Below are positions 1 through 4,724 of a stretch of DNA of 9,002 nt, in pieces. The translations under genes and the position numbers were made by a program. The stretch spans positions 1 to 9,002 of the forward strand of contig CAYZXA010000013.1 in assembly GCA_964482335.1 (NCBI GenBank), in the 5' to 3' direction. The number at the start of each line of letters is the position of its first letter. Within the stretch, counting starts at the first letter, position 1. Under the pieces are notes generated by a model. It worked only from the letters and a program-made list of their open reading frames with translations, did not search any database and was not told where the DNA came from. This DNA comes from CAYZXA01 sp964482335 (GTDB lineage: Bacteria > Patescibacteriota > Minisyncoccia > Minisyncoccales > MHMH01).

Positions 1-260
1 ACTATTTTAGCAATACGTTGGCTATTATCAAATGATCTTTTTCTTTTTGTTAAAAACTTAACTACACCCTTTTTTAAAGCATAAAGGGTGTCATCTTTTC
101 CTCTTTTGACATTCTTGCCGGGAAGGAATTTAGTGCCTCGCTGACGGATGATAATCATACCTGGCTTAGCTTTTTCGCCCTCATAGAGCTTAACTCCCAG
201 GAATTTTGGCAGAGAGTCCCTTCCTAAGTGAGAACTTCCGGTTGCTTTAGTCTTAGCCAT
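1..260 (-). CDS. rpmA: 50S ribosomal protein L27 (C-terminal end cut by window edge)
   Basis: Reading the minus strand from the ATG at 260 gives 86 residues with no stop before the window edge. They match bacterial L27: a GSS-x-x-GRDS segment near the N terminus, then LGVKLYEGE, PGMIIIRQRGTKFLPG, and a GKDDTLYAL-x-KG-x-VKF core. L27 sits in the large subunit near the peptidyl-transferase centre, where its flexible N terminus reaches the tRNA ends. The N terminus starts directly at MAKTKATGSS with no cleavable Firmicutes-type extension. Family members are about 85-95 residues, so only a few codons and the stop are missing. The usual partner rplU (L21) is not upstream; a divergent gene lies there instead. 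A promoter inside that divergent ORF places the RNA start at or next to this ATG, so the message is probably leaderless. Confidence 0.96.
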   Translation of the reverse strand, partial: MAKTKATGSSHLGRDSLPKFLGVKLYEGEKAKPGMIIIRQRGTKFLPGKNVKRGKDDTLYALKKGVVKFLTKRKRSFDNSQRIAKI

Positions 261-265
261 ATAAT

Positions 266-472
266 ATGAATTTAGCAAAGATTAGCCATTTTGTCAAAAA
301 ATATCAAGCTGATATCATATTAGTTATTGGCGTTATTTTGATTTCTTTGCTTTCTTTTGCTATGGGCTATATTGTTGCTAAAACCTATGAGAAACAACCA
401 ATTCAAATCCAAGAAAGTAGCTATTATCGGAGCGGGTATAATTGGCCTTTATCTTGGCTGGAAACTGTCTGA
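266..472 (+). CDS. Small membrane-anchor protein, possibly truncated
   Basis: A 68-residue ORF with a basic, amphipathic start (residues 1-13), one strong hydrophobic segment at about 17-39, and a short charged tail (EKQPIQIQES). Such an N terminus looks like the anchor of a larger membrane-tethered protein. From about residue 53 the sequence is simply the +1-frame reading of the FAD-binding loop of the next gene, so the last ~16 residues are probably not selected as protein. Its ATG lies 5 bp from the divergent rpmA ATG and has no Shine-Dalgarno. A TATAAT at 260-265 directly abuts the ATG, too close to serve it as a -10. It may be a real short protein, a truncated remnant, or the anchor of a fusion broken by an indel. 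I do not recognise a specific family. Confidence 0.5.
   Translation: MNLAKISHFVKKYQADIILVIGVILISLLSFAMGYIVAKTYEKQPIQIQESSYYRSGYNWPLSWLETV
269..297 (-). promoter_or_regulatory. Promoter of rpmA, predicted leaderless transcript
   Basis: On the minus strand a perfect TTGACA -35 (297-292) is followed after 17 nt by TAAATT (274-269), which carries a TGC extended -10 just upstream. Only 8 nt separate the -10 from the rpmA ATG at 260, so transcription should start within 0-2 nt of the start codon. The promoter lies wholly inside the first codons of the divergent plus-strand ORF at 266. The boxes are seen directly; the start site is inferred. Confidence 0.7.
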
Positions 473-1310
473 GAAAGGCCATCGGTTGACTATCTTTGAG
501 AAAAGAAGCAAGATTGGCAAAGAGGCCTGTTCAGGTCTTTTTTCAGAAAGAATTTTAAACTTCATACCAGAGAGCAGAAAACTGATTCAAAATGAGATAA
601 ATTCTTGTTTAATTCACTTTCCCAAGAAAACTTTAAAGGTTAAGTTTTCCAAGAAGATCTTCGTTATAGACCACGCTGAACTTGATAGGTATGTTTCTAA
701 AATGGCTGAAAAATCAGGAGCTGAAATTATTTTAAACCATACTGTAAATGCTTTGCCTCAGGGATTTGACAGGATAATTGGTTGCGATGGCGCCAGCTCT
801 GTTGTCAGGAAAAATTTAGGATTAAAAGAGCCGAATTATCGTTTAGGCATTCAAGGATTTGTAGCTGAAGAAAATCATTTAGATTATGTTGAAGTTTGGC
901 CGATAAGACATGGTTTTTCCTGGAAGATTCCCCGGGGCAGGAAAACAGAATACGGCATTATTGGCAGGGTCGAAGAAGTGAAAGGCAAGCTTCTGGTTAA
1001 AGAAGAGAGAGCAGCTTTTATCCCCCAAGGCCTTTTAATTCCTAAACATACTTCAGTTACTCTTTGCGGTGATGCAGCTGGTTTAACCAAGCCTTGGTCA
1101 GGTGGAGGAGTAATTTGGGGACTGATAGGGGCTGATATTCTTTTGAAAACTTTCCCTGATTTTTTGAAGTATCAGAGAAAAGTAAAAAGGTATTTTTTAC
1201 CTAAGATTGCTTTTTCTAAAACAGCCACTCGCTTAGCTTATTTCTTAGGATTTAACGCTCCTTATCTTTTACCGAAAAACACTAAAATAGAAAGTGATTT
1301 TTTATTATAA
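387..1310 (+). CDS. FAD-dependent oxidoreductase, geranylgeranyl-reductase-like
   Basis: A 307-residue flavoprotein from ATG 387. Residues 11-40 form a Rossmann ADP-binding fold: GAGIIG at 15-20 and an acidic residue (E38) ending strand 2. KEACSG at 45-50 resembles the conserved Cys-Gly segment of geranylgeranyl reductases. IIGCDGASSVVRK (130-142) and LCGDAAGLTKPWSGGGV (227-242) are the second and third FAD motifs of this superfamily, including its GDAAG-P-x-GGG signature. Relatives saturate prenyl chains or act as related flavin oxidoreductases. It is short: many members run 350-400 residues, so the C-terminal substrate domain is reduced. The next gene is the cis-prenyltransferase uppS, 11 bp on, which supports an isoprenoid substrate by inference. 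In-frame TTG codons extend to 357, but homology begins just after 387, so ATG is preferred; no Shine-Dalgarno is visible. It overlaps the preceding ORF by 86 bp in another frame. Confidence 0.85.
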   Translation: MRNNQFKSKKVAIIGAGIIGLYLGWKLSEKGHRLTIFEKRSKIGKEACSGLFSERILNFIPESRKLIQNEINSCLIHFPKKTLKVKFSKKIFVIDHAELDRYVSKMAEKSGAEIILNHTVNALPQGFDRIIGCDGASSVVRKNLGLKEPNYRLGIQGFVAEENHLDYVEVWPIRHGFSWKIPRGRKTEYGIIGRVEEVKGKLLVKEERAAFIPQGLLIPKHTSVTLCGDAAGLTKPWSGGGVIWGLIGADILLKTFPDFLKYQRKVKRYFLPKIAFSKTATRLAYFLGFNAPYLLPKNTKIESDFLL

Positions 1311-1316
1311 TATAAA
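1306..1316 (+). promoter_or_regulatory. Candidate -10 element upstream of uppS
   Basis: TATAAT (1306-1311) overlaps the stop codon of the preceding gene and is followed by an overlapping TATAAA (1311-1316). They lie 10 and 5 nt before the uppS ATG, so a transcript from either would have little or no leader, matching the absence of a Shine-Dalgarno. I see no good -35. In AT-rich DNA such matches arise by chance, and uppS may simply be cotranscribed with the reductase. Confidence 0.4.
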
Positions 1317-1321
1317 TTGTC

Positions 1322-2002
1322 ATGGAAAAAGTCCCAAAACATTTAGGTCTCATTATTGACGGTAATCGAAGATGGGCAAAAGAGAGAAATTTACCAACCC
1401 TTAAGGGCCATCGGGTTGGCTTAGAGAATGTTCAAAATTTGGTGAAATGGTCTAAAAAGCGAGGAATAAAAATCTTAACAGTTTTTTTATTCTCTACCGA
1501 AAACTGGAAGCGCTCTAAAACTGAGGTAAACTATTTAATGAAATTACTTAAACTGGCGCTTAATAGGAAAAATATTCAAAAGATTCATCAACAAGGCATA
1601 AAAATTAAAGTAATTGGTCAGCGAGAGAGGCTAGACAAATTCTTCCAAAAAAGAATAAAAGAAATAGAAGAATTAACCAAAAATAACCAAGAGATGCTTT
1701 TAAATTTTGCTTTAAGCTACGGTGGGAGAGCTGAGATAGCTCAAGCCATGAAAAATATTATTAAAAAGAAGATTCCGGCAGAGAAAATTACTGAAAAAAT
1801 AATTTCCCAGAATCTTTGGACATCTGATCTTGATTTGCTAATTAGAACCGGCAAAGAACAGCGTATTTCCAACTTTCTAATCTGGCAGGCAGCTTACTCA
1901 GAACTTTACTTCTGCAACAAGTACTGGCCCGATTTTACTGAGAAAGATTTAGATGAGGCTTTGGCAGATTATGCTAAACGTCAGAGAAGACTGGGCAGAT
2001 AA
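1322..2002 (+). CDS. uppS: Isoprenyl transferase (undecaprenyl diphosphate synthase)
   Basis: A complete cis-prenyltransferase of 226 residues. It condenses isopentenyl diphosphate units in cis onto an allylic primer to make the polyprenyl diphosphate from which the peptidoglycan lipid carrier derives; it acts at the inner membrane face. Seen: HLGLIIDGNRRWAK (7-20) with the catalytic Asp13 and Asn15; FSTENWKRS (57-65); LNFALSYGGRAEI (127-139); DLLIRTGKEQRISNF (171-185) with the diphosphate-binding Arg/Ser residues; ELYF (194-197); and the C-terminal WPDF...RQRR. Two conserved glycines are changed: the usual DGNGRW is DGNRRW, and RTGGE is RTGKE (Lys178). Length is slightly below the usual 240-250. 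No Shine-Dalgarno precedes the ATG. The gene follows the FAD reductase by 11 bp and precedes a TIM-barrel-like gene. Confidence 0.95.
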   Translation: MEKVPKHLGLIIDGNRRWAKERNLPTLKGHRVGLENVQNLVKWSKKRGIKILTVFLFSTENWKRSKTEVNYLMKLLKLALNRKNIQKIHQQGIKIKVIGQRERLDKFFQKRIKEIEELTKNNQEMLLNFALSYGGRAEIAQAMKNIIKKKIPAEKITEKIISQNLWTSDLDLLIRTGKEQRISNFLIWQAAYSELYFCNKYWPDFTEKDLDEALADYAKRQRRLGR

Positions 2003-2042
2003 TGATGTTAAAGGAGGCTAGACAGATAATAATATTAATGAT
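2003..2042 (+). promoter_or_regulatory. Intergenic spacer with misplaced Shine-Dalgarno
   Basis: A perfect AAGGAGG lies at 2011-2017, but the only start for the next gene is ATG 2043, 25 nt away, because an in-frame TAG at 2019 rules out an earlier start. A 14-codon frame at 2002-2046 begins in a TAATG overlap with the uppS stop and ends in an ATGA overlap with the next start, so it could in principle couple translation. It carries the AAGGAGG inside itself, not before its start. A TAATAT at 2030-2035, 7 nt before the ATG, could instead act as a -10 for a leaderless message. Confidence 0.35.
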
Positions 2043-2720
2043 ATGAAGATTTTACCAACCATCACTACCGGTTTTTCCGGATGGCAAGAAAAAATAGAAG
2101 AAATAAAAGAACTTAGACTAAAAGAGATTGCTCTTTTCCCGACCTTTTTAAAGCAAGAAGAAAGGAAAAAACTCTACCAGGCTCTGAAAGGGACTGGGGT
2201 CAAGAGCATTCCTTTTGTTCATATAAGATCAGACATGGAAATATGGGAGCTGGATTACTTGGTGGACAATTATCAGACAGAAGTTTTTAACGCTCATAGT
2301 CAGAAAGAATATCCTTATCTGTATGATTTAGATAAATATAAGAAGGTTACTTATATTGAAAATACTTATGATCCGCTGGAGGAAGAAGAAATCAGAGAAT
2401 TTGCTGGTATTTGCGTAGACCTTTCTCATCTGGAAAATGAAAGAATTTATAAGCAAGAGAGATATAGGCATAATATTGAGTTGATAGAGAAATATCCATG
2501 TGGTTGCAGTCATATTGGTCTTGCTAAGGATTTCCAAATTTTTGACAGGGAGAAAAAATCTTGGCCAGAAGACCCCCATTATTTAAAAAATCTATCAGAG
2601 TTAGACTATTTAAAAGAATATCCTTTAAAATACTTTGGACAGTTTGTCGGTGTTGAGATAGAAAACAGTATCAAAAGACAATTGGAAACAATTAAGTACC
2701 TTAAAAAAATACTAAAATAA
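2043..2720 (+). CDS. Uncharacterised protein, TIM-barrel (xylose isomerase/AP endonuclease 2-like) fold suspected
   Basis: A 225-residue soluble protein without signal or membrane segments. Short hydrophobic strands that each end in a polar residue repeat along it, as in a beta/alpha barrel: IPFVHIR (56-62, His60), VFNAHS (81-86), VTYIEN (102-107, Glu106), ICVDLSH (123-129, Asp126 and His129), CGCSHIGL (153-160, His157) and FVGVEIEN (201-208, Glu205). A His/Glu/Asp/His/Glu set at strand ends is the divalent-metal pattern of sugar-phosphate isomerases, epimerases and endonuclease IV, so a metal-dependent isomerase-like role is a reasonable guess; the substrate cannot be told. Three cysteines lie at 123, 153 and 155. 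It sits between uppS and degV, 13 bp before the latter, and is probably cotranscribed with it. Only ATG 2043 is possible as start. I do not recognise an exact family. Confidence 0.8.
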   Translation: MKILPTITTGFSGWQEKIEEIKELRLKEIALFPTFLKQEERKKLYQALKGTGVKSIPFVHIRSDMEIWELDYLVDNYQTEVFNAHSQKEYPYLYDLDKYKKVTYIENTYDPLEEEEIREFAGICVDLSHLENERIYKQERYRHNIELIEKYPCGCSHIGLAKDFQIFDREKKSWPEDPHYLKNLSELDYLKEYPLKYFGQFVGVEIENSIKRQLETIKYLKKILK

Positions 2721-2727
2721 AAGGAGG
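2721..2727 (+). promoter_or_regulatory. Shine-Dalgarno of the DegV gene
   Basis: Perfect AAGGAGG starting directly after the previous stop codon and 6 nt before the ATG at 2734. It fixes the DegV start and shows that this genome uses canonical ribosome binding where a leader exists. Confidence 0.9.
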
Positions 2728-2733
2728 TAGTTA

Positions 2734-3618
2734 ATGACTATTAGAATAGTTACTGACAGTGTGGCTGATATTCCTAAAGAAGTGACTGAAGAACTGGAAA
2801 TCAGTGTGGTGCCGCTTTATGTTCATTTTGGAACTGAAAGTTTTCGAGACAATGTGGATATCGAGCCCGATGAATTTTATCGAAGATTGGCAGAAGGTCC
2901 AATTCATCCGACAACTTCGTCAGGTCCGATCGGTGATTTCCTTCAGATTTGGCAAAACTTATTAGACCAGGGAGCAGATAAGATTATTTCAATACACGCT
3001 TCCAAAAAGCTAAGCGCGGTTTATGGAACTGCTCTTCAGGCACAGGAAATGATTGGCGAAAAAGAGAAAGATAAAATAGAGATTATTGATTCGAACCTTG
3101 GTGCTATGGCTATGGGATTTCCGGTCATGTTAGCAGCTAGATTAGTTAAACAAGGGAAAAATACAGAACAGATACTAGCTGCAGTGGACAAGGGAATTTC
3201 TCATGTCAGTCTCTTAGCAGTTATTGAAGACATAAAATATCTCAAAAAAGGGGGAAGGGCACTAAAGCCCGTTATTAAGGCCATTGAATTAGCGCTGAAA
3301 ACATTCAAACGAAAGTCGTTAATCACCCTTAAGAACGGAGAGGTAAGTTTATTTGGAACCAGATTTATTAAACCTTATGATAAGACAAGAAAGATGTTGG
3401 AGTTTGTGCAAAAACATCCTGGGATTGAAGAGATAGCCTTGGAATATGCTCCAGATCTAAAAGGGGAGACAGAAAAAATAGTCCAGGAACTCAGCAATGA
3501 GATAAAATCGCTTTTGCCAGATATTCCTTTTTACTTTACTCAGATAAGCCCGGTGATTGGAGTTCACGCTGGCCCTGGTGCAATAGTTATCAGTTTAATA
3601 ACAAAGGCGGAATCGTAA
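2734..3618 (+). CDS. DegV family fatty-acid-binding protein
   Basis: A 294-residue protein of typical DegV length. Seen in order: IVTDSVADIP (5-14); the lid-region TTSSGPIGDF (60-69), equivalent to the usual TSQPSP-x-EF; SIHASKKLSAVYGTA (86-100), the site that holds the carboxylate; IIDSNLGAMAMG (117-128); VIEDIKYLKKGGRA (163-176); and the C-terminal SPVIGVHAGPGAIVIS (272-287). DegV/FakB proteins bind one fatty acid and, in Firmicutes, present it to the kinase FakA for phosphorylation. No FakA/DAK-type kinase is in this window, so the partner is unknown. In a small-genome bacterium scavenging host or community lipids is plausible, but that is inference. It ends inside an intrinsic terminator and is probably the last gene of the block begun at 266-387. 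Confidence 0.95.
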   Translation: MTIRIVTDSVADIPKEVTEELEISVVPLYVHFGTESFRDNVDIEPDEFYRRLAEGPIHPTTSSGPIGDFLQIWQNLLDQGADKIISIHASKKLSAVYGTALQAQEMIGEKEKDKIEIIDSNLGAMAMGFPVMLAARLVKQGKNTEQILAAVDKGISHVSLLAVIEDIKYLKKGGRALKPVIKAIELALKTFKRKSLITLKNGEVSLFGTRFIKPYDKTRKMLEFVQKHPGIEEIALEYAPDLKGETEKIVQELSNEIKSLLPDIPFYFTQISPVIGVHAGPGAIVISLITKAES

Positions 3619-3631
3619 GGTTCCGCCTTTT
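3603..3631 (+). terminator. Intrinsic terminator overlapping the DegV stop codon
   Basis: AAAGGCGGAA (3603-3612) pairs perfectly with TTCCGCCTTT (3621-3630) around an 8-nt loop, followed by a short T run (3628-3631). The DegV stop TAA (3616-3618) lies in the loop. The T tract is short, so it may be moderately efficient. Confidence 0.75.
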
Positions 3632-3633
3632 AC

Positions 3634-3662
3634 TTGACTTTTAGAAAGATTTGTCATATATT
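3634..3662 (+). promoter_or_regulatory. Sigma-70-type promoter of the DksA/TraR gene
   Basis: TTGACT (3634-3639), a 17-nt spacer, then TATATT (3657-3662): five of six matches to consensus in each box with ideal spacing. It begins 3 bp after the upstream terminator. The expected RNA start near 3669 leaves a leader of about 95 nt. Confidence 0.75.
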
Positions 3663-3668
3663 AAAATC

Positions 3669-3764
3669 ATATAAAAGTAAAATAGAAAAGGAGGTAGAAA
3701 TATCGAGTACATTTACAATTAGCTAAACTCAGTATCAAAATTAAATTAGAAGGAAAAAGATAAA
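3669..3764 (+). promoter_or_regulatory. ~95-nt leader with an orphan Shine-Dalgarno
   Basis: The leader has a strong AAAAGGAGG (3686-3694), yet no ATG, GTG, TTG or CTG occurs between it and ATG 3765, 70 nt later. At the proper distance there is only ATA (3700), which would read eight codons (I/M-SSTFTIS) to a TAA at 3724. Another frame is open from 3698 to a TAA at 3761 and ends 1 nt before the real start. A weaker AAGGA (3750-3754), 10 nt before ATG 3765, is likely the working site. This could be a decayed gene start, a non-canonical leader peptide, or a ribosome standby site. I see no known riboswitch. Confidence 0.5.
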
Positions 3765-4112
3765 ATGATAAGTCCGGAGACAGAAGCAGCTTGTAAAGAA
3801 GAGCTTCTGGTTAAAGAAAGAAATCTAGAAGAATATTTAGAAAGCCATTCCCAAGTACTCGCTGGAGAATTGCCTAGAGACCGTGAAGAACTGGCAGGAG
3901 CTAGGCAGAATCGAGAAATAGAAACATATAACCATAATAATTCAAGACAAATGCTGATTGATGTTAAAACTGCCTTGAAGAAATTAAAAACACATAGTTT
4001 TGGCGTATGTGTTAAGTGCCAAAACGATATTCGTGAGGATCGACTAAGGGCCAGGCCTTGGGTAAGCCGCTGTAAATCCTGCCAAGAGAAAGTGGGGCTT
4101 CGAATTAACTAG
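3765..4112 (+). CDS. TraR/DksA-type zinc-finger regulator
   Basis: A 115-residue protein built like small DksA/TraR proteins: an N-terminal helical hairpin rich in Glu, Lys and Arg (about 1-75) and a C4 zinc finger, FGVCVKCQNDI...RLRARPWVSRCKSCQ (79-107), with Cys82, Cys85, Cys103 and Cys106. The RL-x-ARP-x-V-x-x-C-x-x-C stretch is diagnostic. Family members bind RNA polymerase through the secondary channel and adjust initiation, in E. coli with ppGpp. The coiled-coil tip here (around 35-50, PRDREELAGARQ) lacks an obvious D-x-x-DxA motif, so E. coli-like activity should not be assumed. It has its own promoter and long leader and is followed by two hairpins, so it looks monocistronic. Start ATG 3765 has AAGGA 10 nt upstream. 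Confidence 0.9.
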   Translation: MISPETEAACKEELLVKERNLEEYLESHSQVLAGELPRDREELAGARQNREIETYNHNNSRQMLIDVKTALKKLKTHSFGVCVKCQNDIREDRLRARPWVSRCKSCQEKVGLRIN

Positions 4113-4131
4113 TTTAAGTTTTAAAGAGAAA

Positions 4132-4161
4132 AGGAGGAGATGACAAGTGTCAGCTCCTCCT
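4132..4161 (+). terminator. Hairpin after the DksA/TraR gene (probable terminator)
   Basis: AGGAGGAG (4132-4139) pairs perfectly with CTCCTCCT (4154-4161); after one A/G mismatch the stem continues TGAC/GTCA (4141-4144 with 4149-4152) around a 4-nt loop. It lies 19 nt after the stop. The tail TATTTATTT is U-rich but interrupted. The left arm contains a perfect AAGGAGG (4131-4137), so the fold would also hide a ribosome-binding sequence. Confidence 0.6.
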
Positions 4162-4174
4162 ATTTATTTGACTT

Positions 4175-4197
4175 GGTCGCCAAATAGGCGGCCTTTT
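4175..4197 (+). terminator. Second hairpin, intrinsic terminator before the nitroreductase
   Basis: GGTCGCC (4175-4181) pairs with GGCGGCC (4187-4193), with one G-T wobble, around loop AAATA, followed by TTTT (4194-4197). Its T run leads straight into the extended -10 of the next gene. With the hairpin at 4132-4161 it forms a tandem terminator. Confidence 0.65.
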
Positions 4198-4205
4198 GGT
4201 ATAAT
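4197..4205 (+). promoter_or_regulatory. Extended -10 promoter, leaderless nitroreductase mRNA
   Basis: TGG-TATAAT: a perfect -10 (4200-4205) with the TGn extension. Exactly 6 nt separate it from ATG 4212, so RNA should begin at or one base from the start codon. No -35 at a normal distance is convincing (TTGACT at 4168 is 26 nt away), which an extended -10 can tolerate. Confidence 0.7.
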
Positions 4206-4211
4206 AAAAGC

Positions 4212-4724
4212 ATGGAGATATTTGAAGCTATTAAAACAAGAAGAAGTGTCAGGAGCTATAAGTCTGATCCTGTGCCAGAAGAAAAACTAAACAAGGTCTT
4301 GGAAGCAGGAAGACTGGCTCCTTCAGCCCGCAATGGACAAGACTGGAAGTTTATTATAGTCAGAGATGAAAAGAAAAGAAAAGAACTGGCTCGGGCAGCG
4401 CATAATCAGGCTTTTGTTGGTGAAGCACCAATAGTCATTGCTGCTGTTAGCTTAGAGCCAGAAGACGTTATGCCCTGCCAGGTGCCCACTTACGCTGTTG
4501 ATTTGGCTATTGCTGTTGACCACATGACTTTACAAGCCGTTGCTGAAGGTTTGGGCACTTGCTGGATTGGCGCTTTTTCCCAGGAAGATGTTAAGCAAAT
4601 TCTCAATATTCCAGAGAACTATAAAGTGGCAATTTTGCTGGTGCTTGGTTTTCCATCTGACACGCCTGGCCCTAAAACGAGAAAAGAGCTAAAAGAAATC
4701 ATTTCTTATGAAAGTTTTCAGTAA
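4212..4724 (+). CDS. Nitroreductase family FMN-dependent oxidoreductase
   Basis: A 170-residue protein, the usual size for the compact nitroreductase fold that works as a homodimer with FMN at the interface and uses NAD(P)H to reduce nitro compounds, quinones or enones. Seen: IFEAIKTRRSVRSY (3-16), whose Arg residues contact the FMN phosphate; LAPSARNGQDWKFI (35-48); AVDHMTLQAVAEGLGTCWIGAF (101-122), the family's second flavin motif; and VLGFP (144-148). Natural substrate unknown. It lies behind two terminators and an extended -10 promoter, with no Shine-Dalgarno. It overlaps the following membrane-protein gene by 17 bp, so the two are cotranscribed. Confidence 0.93.
   Translation: MEIFEAIKTRRSVRSYKSDPVPEEKLNKVLEAGRLAPSARNGQDWKFIIVRDEKKRKELARAAHNQAFVGEAPIVIAAVSLEPEDVMPCQVPTYAVDLAIAVDHMTLQAVAEGLGTCWIGAFSQEDVKQILNIPENYKVAILLVLGFPSDTPGPKTRKELKEIISYESFQ

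Noticed and set aside
357..386. TTG start at 357 for the FAD reductase
   Set aside because: The added ten residues lie in the membrane-anchor codons and are unlike a flavoprotein start; ATG 387 directly precedes the Rossmann fold.
884..1090. Minus-strand ORFs opposite the reductase, barrel, SIMPL, Gmad2 and DUF362 genes
   Set aside because: They are antisense shadows of well-supported plus-strand genes, without ribosome sites or protein-like motifs.
2002..2046. 14-codon ORF between uppS and the barrel gene
   Set aside because: The TAATG and ATGA junctions are neat, but the frame is too short and low in complexity to support as a gene.
4140..4187. 15-aa ORF beginning in the hairpin after the DksA/TraR gene
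   Set aside because: Only 2 nt separate GGAGG from the ATG, and the frame runs through two terminator hairpins.
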